Source of the DNA: Paracoccus sp. MBLB3053
Lineage (GTDB): Bacteria > Pseudomonadota > Alphaproteobacteria > Rhodobacterales > Rhodobacteraceae
Direction of reading: 5' to 3'
Length of the DNA: 64,000 nt
Assembly (NCBI RefSeq): GCF_031822435.1
Contig: NZ_JAVQLW010000005.1
Coordinates: 42,501-106,500, forward strand
In this document: positions 53,977-61,084 of the stretch, piece after piece
How the letters are laid out: every line of letters begins with the position of its first letter
Numbering within the stretch: the stretch's first letter is position 1
The notes under the pieces: model-generated
What the model saw: the letters and a program-made list of their open reading frames with translations, nothing else
Databases searched by the model: none
Told to the model about the DNA's origin: nothing
Position numbers and translations under genes: made by a program

Positions 53977-54534
53977 TCAGCGATATTTCATGAAGGCCGC
54001 GAGGCAGCGTTTCAGCAATTGCTTGGCATGCATGATCCGGGTCTTGACAGTGCCCGTCGGCACGCCCTCGATCTCGGCGATCTCGCCGTAGCCCAGATCC
54101 TGGAAAAACGCCAGTTCGACGACCGAGCGATGCGGCGCGCTCAGCCCCTCCATGCAGGCCCTGACCTTGGACGCATCGCTCGCGGCTGCGGCAAGCGCCT
54201 CGGGGTCGGGCGTTTCGTCCGCCACGGTCTCGTCCGGTTCGGCCAGGACTACGCGCCCCGCACGGCGCAGCCGGTCCACCGACCTGTTGCGGGCAATGCC
54301 GAAGATCCAGGTCCGCGCGCTTGACCTGCCCTCGAACCGCGCCGCGCCGCGCCAGACCTCAAGAAATGTCTCCTGCATCAGGTCGGCGGCCTCGAACGGG
54401 TCGCCCATCCGCGCCCTGAGAAAGCAGTAAAGCGGTTTCGACAGACGATCGTAAAGCGACTTCATCGCCGATTTGTCGCCTTTGCCGATCCGGGAAATCA
54501 GGACCTCGTCGCTGATCTGGTCTTGTGCTGACAT
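53977..54534 (-). CDS. ECF-family RNA polymerase sigma factor
   Basis: This 185-residue sigma-70 ECF protein has region 2 over about 20-90 (LYDRLSKPLYCFLRARM, DLMQETFLEVW, TWIFGIARNRSVDRLRR) and region 4 over about 120-180 (LSAPHRSVVELAFFQDLGYG, EGVPTGTVKTRIMHAKQLL). It directs polymerase to a specific promoter set, most likely TTGAACC-N16-CGACC(A/G) found three times here. Unusually it converges on the anti-sigma gene (12-base gap) instead of sharing its operon. It is divergent from the RTX gene. Its own upstream region lacks the motif. Confidence 0.88.
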   Translation of the reverse strand: MSAQDQISDEVLISRIGKGDKSAMKSLYDRLSKPLYCFLRARMGDPFEAADLMQETFLEVWRGAARFEGRSSARTWIFGIARNRSVDRLRRAGRVVLAEPDETVADETPDPEALAAAASDASKVRACMEGLSAPHRSVVELAFFQDLGYGEIAEIEGVPTGTVKTRIMHAKQLLKRCLAAFMKYR

Positions 54535-54686
54535 CGCCCGGTCCGCTTTATAATTTCCTGATATCGCTTGAAAACAAGGCTTCAAGAACAGCTGGCCCAT
54601 ATCCGGCCAACCTCGTCACGCGGACCCACGTTACAACCCGCTTCCGACTTGGCGAGCGAAAAAACCGCCTTCCCGCAGAAGAAATT

Positions 54687-54715
54687 TTGAACCGCCCCCC
54701 GGACCGCCACGACCA
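54687..54715 (+). promoter_or_regulatory. ECF-type promoter of the RTX gene
   Basis: TTGAACC, 16 bases, CGACCA: both elements and the spacing are identical to the anti-sigma promoter, while the spacer sequence differs. It ends 53 bases before the RTX start. Confidence 0.75.
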
Positions 54716-54768
54716 AGAGACATCAACGTCGTGGTGGCGTTGTCCAACTGGATCGAGGAGACGGAAAG

Positions 54769-55977
54769 ATGGCAAAGACGACAATCCCCGGAACGGATCT
54801 GGCCGATGTGCTGATCGGCAGCGGCGCGGCCGAGCTGTTCGAGGCATTGGCCGGCAATGATGTCATCGCGGCCGGCGGCGGCAATGATGAACTGCAGGGT
54901 GGCGATGGCGATGACGTGCTGATCGGCGAAAAGGGAAATGACCTGCTGGTCGGCGGCAAGGGCGCGGATGTCATGCTGGGCGGCGACGGCCGGGACACGA
55001 TGGTCTGGAACAATGGCGACGGCTCGGACGTGATGGAAGGCGGCGCGGGCTATGATACCGCCATCGCGAACGGCTCGGACACGGCCGGCGATGTCTTCGA
55101 AATCTCCAGCGCCGATGGGCGGGTCGATTTCCAGCGCGTCAATTTCGGCAACTTCTCTCTGGACATCGGCAGCACCGAAAAGCTGATCGTCAACGGCCTT
55201 GGCGGCAATGACCTGATCGACGCCAGCGGGCTTGAAGCCGGTGCGATCTCGCTTGAAGCCTATGGCGGCGATGGCAAGGACACGCTGATCGGTGGCGACG
55301 GCAACGACTATCTCAGCGGCGGCGACGGCAATGACCGGCTCGAAGGCGAAAAGGGCAATGACGTGATGTTCGGCGGCGCCGGTCGCGACACCATGGAATG
55401 GGACAACGGCGACGGCTCGGACACCATGGATGGCGGCGCGGGCTTCGACACGGCGATCGTCGAGGGCGCCGAGACCGCGGGAGATTTCTTCGAGGTCAGC
55501 TCATCCGAAACGGGGGTGCATTTCGAACGCACCAATCTTGGCCCCTTCACGATCGAGATCGAGCATACCGAGGTGCTCAAGGTCGAAGGTCTCGGCGGCG
55601 ACGACCAGATCGACGCCAGCGGCCTGACCGCAGGCAAGATCAAGTTGCAGGCCTTTGGCGGCAATGGCGATGACACCATCATCGGCAGCGATGGCAAGGA
55701 CCTGATCGACGGCGGCCGCGACGACGACTGGATGACCGGCGGCGCGAACGAGGACACATTCGTTTTCAGATTTGGCAATGACACGATCACCGATTTCGAA
55801 GCCGGCACCGACAAGATCAAGCTCCAGGTCGGGGGCGGGTTCGACGACTGGTCGGATCTGCAATACGCCGCCAGCCAGCAGGGCGATGACCTGGTCTTCG
55901 ATTTCGGCGGCGGCCATACGCTGACGCTCGAGGACACCTATCTTTACGAACTCAGCCAGTCCGATTTCGTGTTCTGA
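54769..55977 (+). CDS. RTX-repeat calcium-binding protein
   Basis: This 402-residue acidic protein has three blocks of GGxGxD nonapeptide repeats (about 35-75, 165-205, 296-330), for example GGDGDDVLIG and GGDGNDYLSG, which fold into a calcium-bound beta-roll. There is no N-terminal signal. The end, ELSQSDFVF, fits a type I secretion signal. Two related modules of about 107 residues are seen. There are no HlyB/HlyD genes nearby. GAGGAGACGGAAAG precedes the ATG. It is probably an exported surface or matrix protein made under ECF control. Confidence 0.87.
   Translation: MAKTTIPGTDLADVLIGSGAAELFEALAGNDVIAAGGGNDELQGGDGDDVLIGEKGNDLLVGGKGADVMLGGDGRDTMVWNNGDGSDVMEGGAGYDTAIANGSDTAGDVFEISSADGRVDFQRVNFGNFSLDIGSTEKLIVNGLGGNDLIDASGLEAGAISLEAYGGDGKDTLIGGDGNDYLSGGDGNDRLEGEKGNDVMFGGAGRDTMEWDNGDGSDTMDGGAGFDTAIVEGAETAGDFFEVSSSETGVHFERTNLGPFTIEIEHTEVLKVEGLGGDDQIDASGLTAGKIKLQAFGGNGDDTIIGSDGKDLIDGGRDDDWMTGGANEDTFVFRFGNDTITDFEAGTDKIKLQVGGGFDDWSDLQYAASQQGDDLVFDFGGGHTLTLEDTYLYELSQSDFVF
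54979..55692 (+). repeat. Internal duplication in the RTX protein
   Basis: Residues 71-177 and 202-308 align over their whole length with an offset of 131: GGDGRDTMVW / GGAGRDTMEW, GGAGYDTAIA / GGAGFDTAIV, LGGNDLIDASGL / LGGDDQIDASGL. Each copy holds a non-RTX beta-rich insert between calcium repeats, which indicates module duplication. Confidence 0.85.
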
Positions 55978-55997
55978 CAGCTTCCCTCCCCCGGGAA

Positions 55998-56025
55998 GGG
56001 CGCGCCGGCTTGCCTCGGCGCGCCC
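55998..56025 (+). terminator. Terminator after the RTX gene
   Basis: GGGCGCGCCG-GCTTGCCT-CGGCGCGCCC is a perfect 10-bp stem, 20 bases after the RTX stop, followed by ATTTCGTT. It also lies just beyond the stop of the convergent PhaC-like gene and may serve both. Confidence 0.75.
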
Positions 56026-56040
56026 ATTTCGTTCGAGCGC

Positions 56041-57147
56041 TCAGCCGGCCTGGTCCCGCGACAGGATCCAGCGACCGATCTCGGGCCAGGTCGTTGCGAT
56101 CGTGCGCTTTCCCATGAACAGCCCGATATGCTGGTCGGGCACAAGCCTGCGGACGACATCGTCTTCCCTGCTTCCCAGAAGCCCGGCCGTCGCGAAAGCC
56201 TGTTCGGGTGGGACGATCCGGTCATATTGCCCGGCCAGCAGCCAGGTGGGACAGGTCACGTCGGCCAGCGAAAGCACTTGCCCCAGCGCCTCGAAACGGC
56301 CCTTGGCCAGCTCGTTTCTCTTGAATATCCGCCAGACCACCTCAAGGTAATAGCGCCCCGGCAGGTCGAGCGTATGCTGATACCAATGCGCGAAAGCGGG
56401 GCTGTATTCCATCGGCTCCTCGTCCTCGGCGCCTTGCGGCACGGAAGCACGCGCCCATCCCGCGATCCGCAGCGATTCCCACCCCGCCAGCATGAAGGGG
56501 CCGGGCATCAGCCCGCCGCCCAGCATCACCATCTGCTCATAGGTCGCAAAGGGGATGGAATTGGCAAGCCTGCTGATCGCGCCGTTCCCGGCGCCGGCAT
56601 CGACCGGCGAGCCGGCCAGCACCATCGAGACGACCTTTCCCGGATTCCGCGCGGCGATCATGGCCGACATCCACCCGCCCTGGCAAAGCCCCACCAGATG
56701 CACCTTGCCACCCAGCTCGTCGATCGCCGCATCAATTTCAAGCAGATAGCTCTCGATCGTGAAATCGCGCATCTCGCGCCGAGCCGGCTTCCAATCCGTG
56801 ACCATGATCGCGGGAATTCCGGCCGAAAGCAGCGCCGCGACGATGCTCTGGCCCTGCGCGAAATCCGCGATCGTCGCACTATGCCCGGCATGGGGTGCAA
56901 CGATCAGGACAGGCAGCACGCCGCGCGCGGGCTGGCCGAAAACCCGCAATCTCATGCCTTCCTGATCCAGCAGCACGCGGTTCGGGGTGAACCACGGATA
57001 ATCCTCTGCCCGCTTGCCCGTAAAGCACAGGACCGGCCATGCCTGCGTCACGGGCCAGGGCCAGGGCCAGAAGACCGGCCAGCCATCCTCTCCCTCTCCG
57101 TCGGAATGAAAATATCCGCCCAACTCGGCCGTCTCCCCCGGTCGCAT
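56041..57147 (-). CDS. PhaC-like alpha/beta-hydrolase-fold protein
   Basis: This protein has 368 residues from the ATG at 57147; a TTG at 57210 would give 389. It resembles short (class III/IV) polyhydroxyalkanoate synthases: VHLVGLCQGGWMSAM puts a Cys (155) in the nucleophile elbow, with Asp in AGQYDRIVPP (309) and His in PDQHIGLFMG (340). The triad spacing is close to that of class III PhaC. Polymerising or depolymerising a hydroxyacyl polyester is possible. No phaE/phaR subunit gene is nearby, so activity is uncertain. It is a single leftward gene facing the RTX gene. Confidence 0.75.
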   Translation of the reverse strand: MRPGETAELGGYFHSDGEGEDGWPVFWPWPWPVTQAWPVLCFTGKRAEDYPWFTPNRVLLDQEGMRLRVFGQPARGVLPVLIVAPHAGHSATIADFAQGQSIVAALLSAGIPAIMVTDWKPARREMRDFTIESYLLEIDAAIDELGGKVHLVGLCQGGWMSAMIAARNPGKVVSMVLAGSPVDAGAGNGAISRLANSIPFATYEQMVMLGGGLMPGPFMLAGWESLRIAGWARASVPQGAEDEEPMEYSPAFAHWYQHTLDLPGRYYLEVVWRIFKRNELAKGRFEALGQVLSLADVTCPTWLLAGQYDRIVPPEQAFATAGLLGSREDDVVRRLVPDQHIGLFMGKRTIATTWPEIGRWILSRDQAG

Positions 57148-57312
57148 CGGGTCCAGAATAACACGGAGCAGGCGAAACCCGTCCGGCAAGAGGCCTCGCG
57201 GACGGGCCAAACGCGAATTCCCAGGAACAATTGCCCATTATCGCATCGCAGAACTTATCCCCTTGCGACGGGCGGATCAGCCATGAAGAAGCCGATGAGT
57301 TGATCGCCTGCC

Positions 57313-57438
57313 TCAAGCGCAACGATCGAGCGCGTCAAGCGACTGGCGCACGGCCTCGTCCGGCCGGACCTGGTGCAATGTCAGCGCCGCCATCCCCGCT
57401 TCGATCTCCCGAGGCAGGCCCTTGCGGCAGTTCGGCAT
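57313..57438 (-). CDS. Possible small protein or gene remnant
   Basis: This 41-residue frame (MPNCRKGLPREIEAGMAAL to LDALDRCA) reads like the helical end of a real protein, but it has no clear ribosome-binding site and no family I recognise. It lies just downstream of the kinase relic and may be another scrap of a deleted gene. The surrounding roughly 400-base gap holds nothing else convincing. Confidence 0.25.
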   Translation of the reverse strand: MPNCRKGLPREIEAGMAALTLHQVRPDEAVRQSLDALDRCA

Positions 57439-57473
57439 GTGGGGCGATTCCCAGCCCGCCCTGCCCTGGCAGG

Positions 57474-57537
57474 CCCCGCGCCGGTGAAATCATCGGCGAA
57501 GATACCAATCCGCTTCGCATCGTTGTTCTTGCGACAT
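57474..57537 (-). pseudogene. Relic of a DUF1537 four-carbon acid sugar kinase gene
   Basis: Directly after the SAF-oxidoreductase gene the minus strand encodes KRIGIFADDFTGAG, the N-terminal signature (ADDFTGA) of DUF1537 kinases. There is no start codon in that frame. The ATG at 57537 is in another frame, so a frameshift is needed, and the remaining 400 residues of the kinase are missing. This is consistent with a deleted, decayed gene at the 3' end of the acid-sugar operon. Confidence 0.6.
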
Positions 57538-57546
57538 GCCGTCCGT

Positions 57547-58974
57547 TCAGGCCGAAACGGTCTCTGTCCCGGACCGGACCGGCCCATCCTCGGCCATCCA
57601 GCGATCCTGCAGACGGCGCAGCGCCATAAGCGACGACCCCTCGTCCAGCGCGACATCGCTGCAAAGGATCGGCCGGCCTGCCGCGACATTGCGCGTCAGG
57701 GGCCGCCCGGCGGCAAGGTAATAGGGGATCGGCACATCGTCCCCCAGCGCCGCCGCCGGGGTCATCCGCCCCGATACACCCTCGATGCTGTGATGATGCC
57801 CCTTGGCGTGCAGCACGGTCCCGGCGGCAAGATCGCGATCGGCATGGGCGGTCAGGTCGATCACCTGGCGTGGCGCGACGCCGCCTGATGAACAGCCCAG
57901 CAACGCGGCCTCGAACACGGTCGTCGCGGCTTCCAGCCCCAGAAGATGGCGCGGCAGGCCCAGCATCGCCGTCCGGCCATTGCGCGCGACGACATGGCCC
58001 TTGTCCCGCAGCATCGCCCAGCTTTCGTCATCTTCGCAGCGGACGGTGACGAAGACGCCCCCCGCAAAGCTCGGCTCGCCCGGCAGGCGCAGGCAGTGGA
58101 ACACGTCAAGCTGCCCCCTGCCCTGCAAGAGCCCGCCATCGCCTTCGCCACAGATCAGGTCGGCGATCTCGGTGATCCGGGCGATCGGGGCATGGAGATC
58201 GGACCGGTCCGGCGCAAGCCCCAGCGCATTGGCGACCAGCGTCATTTCGCACAGGTCGGGCACGGCGCGTTGCGGCAGTTCGGCTGCGATGCGGGCGCGG
58301 GCCGCCGCGACCTCGGGCCAGGGCCGACCATCCGCCGAAAGCCAGTCGGCGAAGCCCACTGCCGGGATCACCCGGCCGTTGCTCGCGATGGTGCCTTGGG
58401 CGGGGTCGAAGACGAAATCGTATTCGCTGGATTTTCCCGCGCCGATCACCGTCAGCCCGACCACTTCAGCCCAGGTCGCAAGGCCGATCAGCAGGCTCGG
58501 CTGGTCGCCGTCGACCGGCGTGACCACGCGGCCGCGCTCTGCCGCCATCCGGGCCAGGACGGGGCCGACGACGCTGTCGGTTTCCTTCGTGACCATGACC
58601 ACGTGGCGCGCAGCCTCGACGGCCATCCGGGCATGGCGCGCGCCTGCCTCGGGATTGCCGGTCGCCTCCAGCAGCACCTCGAAGGGCAGGTCGATGACCA
58701 GCGCCAGATCGGCGACGGCGACGGCCTTTCCCGCGCGCCAGGCGGCCAGTGCCGCGCCCCGGTCGGCACATTGCGCGATCCGGTCCGGTTCGATCCCGAC
58801 CGAGACAAGGGCCCGGGCCGCCACTGCCGCGTCGCGATCCACCGCGATGCGGCAGGACAGCCCCCGGACATGGCGCGCCTGCGCCAGGAAACTGCGCCCG
58901 AACCCGCCCGTCCCGACGATCGCGCATTCGACCAGACGGTCTTCGCGGCCCGCGAAATATCTCAGGTAATTCAT
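57547..58974 (-). CDS. SAF-domain NAD(P)-dependent oxidoreductase (homoserine dehydrogenase-like)
   Basis: This 475-residue protein has an N-terminal Rossmann domain (ECAIVGTGGFGRSFLAQAR) of the homoserine-dehydrogenase-like COG4091 type and a C-terminal SAF-like region (AHADRDLAAGTVLHAKGHH). The middle holds VTKETDSVVGPVLARMA and VDGDQPSLLIGL. Members lie in operons for sugar-acid and branched sugar breakdown, but the reaction here is not known. The start overlaps the tctA stop as TGATG. Confidence 0.78.
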   Translation of the reverse strand: MNYLRYFAGREDRLVECAIVGTGGFGRSFLAQARHVRGLSCRIAVDRDAAVAARALVSVGIEPDRIAQCADRGAALAAWRAGKAVAVADLALVIDLPFEVLLEATGNPEAGARHARMAVEAARHVVMVTKETDSVVGPVLARMAAERGRVVTPVDGDQPSLLIGLATWAEVVGLTVIGAGKSSEYDFVFDPAQGTIASNGRVIPAVGFADWLSADGRPWPEVAAARARIAAELPQRAVPDLCEMTLVANALGLAPDRSDLHAPIARITEIADLICGEGDGGLLQGRGQLDVFHCLRLPGEPSFAGGVFVTVRCEDDESWAMLRDKGHVVARNGRTAMLGLPRHLLGLEAATTVFEAALLGCSSGGVAPRQVIDLTAHADRDLAAGTVLHAKGHHHSIEGVSGRMTPAAALGDDVPIPYYLAAGRPLTRNVAAGRPILCSDVALDEGSSLMALRRLQDRWMAEDGPVRSGTETVSA

Positions 58975-60488
58975 CAGGCTTCCTGTTTGGCAAGGCCGCG
59001 GCGGAGCAGGCGCGCGGCGAAATGCAGCAGTTTCGGCACGATCAGCAGGGCCAGGGCAATGCCCATGATGCTGCTGCTCAGCGCATTCGCGAAGAAGATC
59101 GAAAGCGAGCCGTCCGACAGCACCATCGACTGGTAAAAGGCATTCTCGGCCTTGTGGCCCAGCACCATCGCCAGCACGAGCGGCGCCAGCGGATATTCCA
59201 GCCGCGAGAAGACATAGCCGACCAGCCCGAAGACCAGCACCAGCCACAGATCGAAGGTCGCGCTGGACACGGTATAGGCCCCGACGAAGCAGATCGCGAC
59301 GATCATCGGACCGATGATCGAAAACGGCACGCGCAGCAGCGCCGCGAACATCGGCACGGTCAGCAGCACGAGTATCACGCCGACGATGTTCGACACATAC
59401 ATGCTGGCGATCAGGCCCCAGACGAAATCGGGCTTGGTCGCGAACAGCATCGGCCCGGGCGTCAGGCCCCAGATCATCAGCCCGCCCATCATCACCGCGG
59501 CCGTGGCCGATGACGGCACGCCAAGCGCCAGCATCGGCAGCATGGCGCAGGTGCCCGCGCTGTGGTCTGCGGTCTCGGGCGCGACGATGCCCTCGGGACG
59601 ACCCGACCCGAAGGCCGCGCCCTTGCGCGATGCCTGGCGCGCGATGCCGTAGCTCATGAACGAGGCAGCGGTCGGGCCACCGGGCGTGATGCCCATCCAG
59701 ATCCCGATCAGGCCCGAACGCAGCGTGGTCGCCCAGTAACGCGGCAGTTCGGCGATGGTGCACAGCATGTCGCGCAGGTCGATGCGCGAAGATACGCCGC
59801 GGAACCGCAACCCTTCCTGCACCGTGGACAGAAGCTCGCCGATCCCGAACAGGCCGATCACCACCACAAGGAAGCTGATCCCGCCCAGAAGATCCGAATA
59901 GCCGAAGGTCAGGCGAACCTCGCCGGTCACGTTGTCCATGCCGACCGAAGCCAGCAGCAGCCCCGTCGCCAGCGAAACGATCGTCTTGACCGGCGCGGCG
60001 CTGCCCATCCCGACAAAGGCCGAGAAGGCCAGGAAATAGACCGCGAAATATTCCGGCGCGCCGAAGCGCAGCGCAAAGCGCGAGGCCCAGCCCGCCAGCA
60101 GCGTGATGACGATGACCCCGATCAGCGCGCCGATGCCCGCCGACATGAAGGCCAGCGTCAATGCCCGCGTCGATTGCCCTGACCGCGCCATCGGATAGCC
60201 GTCGAAGGTGGTCGCGACCGAGCTTGGCTCGCCGGGGATGTTGAAAAGGATCGAGGTGGTCGAGCCGCCGAACAGCGCCCCCCAATACATCGAGGACAGA
60301 AGGATGATGGCCGAAGTCGGGTCCAGCGTGAAGGTCAGCGGGATCAGCAGGGACACACCATTCGGTGCGCCAAGCCCGGGCAGCACGCCCACGATCAGCC
60401 CAAGCAGGACCCCCGCGACCATCAGCATCAGGTGCAGCGGCGTGATGGCGATGCCGAAGCCATGCATCAGAAGATCAAGATTTTCCAT
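58974..60488 (-). CDS. tctA: Tripartite tricarboxylate transporter, large permease
   Basis: This 504-residue TctA-family permease has about twelve hydrophobic segments. Conserved loops include GLIVGVLPGLGAPNGVSLLIP near the N-terminus and MYWGALFGGSTTSILFNIPG, the usual TctA signatures. It imports a carboxylic acid with the TctC-like binding protein using an ion gradient. It sits between tctB and the SAF oxidoreductase gene and is coupled to the latter. Confidence 0.93.
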   Translation of the reverse strand: MENLDLLMHGFGIAITPLHLMLMVAGVLLGLIVGVLPGLGAPNGVSLLIPLTFTLDPTSAIILLSSMYWGALFGGSTTSILFNIPGEPSSVATTFDGYPMARSGQSTRALTLAFMSAGIGALIGVIVITLLAGWASRFALRFGAPEYFAVYFLAFSAFVGMGSAAPVKTIVSLATGLLLASVGMDNVTGEVRLTFGYSDLLGGISFLVVVIGLFGIGELLSTVQEGLRFRGVSSRIDLRDMLCTIAELPRYWATTLRSGLIGIWMGITPGGPTAASFMSYGIARQASRKGAAFGSGRPEGIVAPETADHSAGTCAMLPMLALGVPSSATAAVMMGGLMIWGLTPGPMLFATKPDFVWGLIASMYVSNIVGVILVLLTVPMFAALLRVPFSIIGPMIVAICFVGAYTVSSATFDLWLVLVFGLVGYVFSRLEYPLAPLVLAMVLGHKAENAFYQSMVLSDGSLSIFFANALSSSIMGIALALLIVPKLLHFAARLLRRGLAKQEA

Positions 60489-60500
60489 GGCGCCTGTTCC

Positions 60501-61013
60501 TCAGTAGATGCCCAGAAGCGGTTCGATCGGGCCCTTCAACAGGGGCACGAGGAAGGCGACCTCGAAAATCAGGTAGAGCGCGACCGAAAAGCCCAGCCCG
60601 ATGGCCAGCGACAGCGGCAGGCGATAGCCCCCCGAACGCCATGCGGTCCAGGTGATGTAGGCGGCCGATCCGACATAGATCCCCATGGCCAGTGTCAGCA
60701 CGACAAAGGCGAGCATGACCCCGATGAACCGGCCAAGCCGTCCCAGCCGCTCCCTGTCAAGGAAAGGCTCCTCGATATCCCCGCCGCGCAGCACCCGGAC
60801 CTGTTCGGAGCGATGCGCGAGCACGGCCGAAACCAGGTTCCAAAGGCTCGCCCCGATCAGGATCAACCCGACCCAGAAGGGGAAATAGCCCGATTGTGGG
60901 CCGGATTCGGTCCAGCCATGGCCCAGTTCACTTGCGCCGATGATGGCCGCCGCCCCCAATGCGGCCGTGGCGACGGCCGTCGCCACTTCGGCGTGAAATC
61001 GTCTGACGGTCAT
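60501..61013 (-). CDS. tctB: Tripartite tricarboxylate transporter, small permease
   Basis: This 170-residue TctB-family membrane protein has four hydrophobic segments: near residues 10-30, GYFPFWVGLILIGASLWNLV, GVMLAFVVLTLAMGIYVGSA and the C-terminal pair. GPQSGYFPFWVG is a common TctB phrase. AGGGGGG precedes the ATG at 61013. It is the partner of the TctA-like protein 12 bases downstream. Confidence 0.9.
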   Translation of the reverse strand: MTVRRFHAEVATAVATAALGAAAIIGASELGHGWTESGPQSGYFPFWVGLILIGASLWNLVSAVLAHRSEQVRVLRGGDIEEPFLDRERLGRLGRFIGVMLAFVVLTLAMGIYVGSAAYITWTAWRSGGYRLPLSLAIGLGFSVALYLIFEVAFLVPLLKGPIEPLLGIY

Positions 61014-61045
61014 CGCATCCCCCCTGTCGCCGTCGCTTTGCGCAA

Positions 61046-61073
61046 GGGCCCGCGACCTTCCGGTCGCGGGCCC
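61046..61073 (-). terminator. Intercistronic hairpin between tctC and tctB
   Basis: GGGCCCGCGACC-TTCC-GGTCGCGGGCCC is a perfect 12-bp stem with a 4-base loop in the 71-base gap. As in the other importer operons, it follows the binding-protein gene and probably keeps downstream permease expression low. Confidence 0.7.
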
Positions 61074-61084
61074 CTTCCTGCGGA

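Noticed and set aside
54535..54768. A copy of the TTGAACC-N16-CGACC promoter for the sigma gene itself
   Set aside because: The best minus-strand candidate near 54579-54585 (GCTTCAA on the plus strand) has one mismatch in the -35 and no matching -10 element at 16 bases.
57547..60285. Single 912-codon minus-strand frame spanning the SAF oxidoreductase and most of tctA
   Set aside because: Only the part from 58974 down has family features. The upstream part is an out-of-frame reading of tctA, whose own frame matches TctA throughout.
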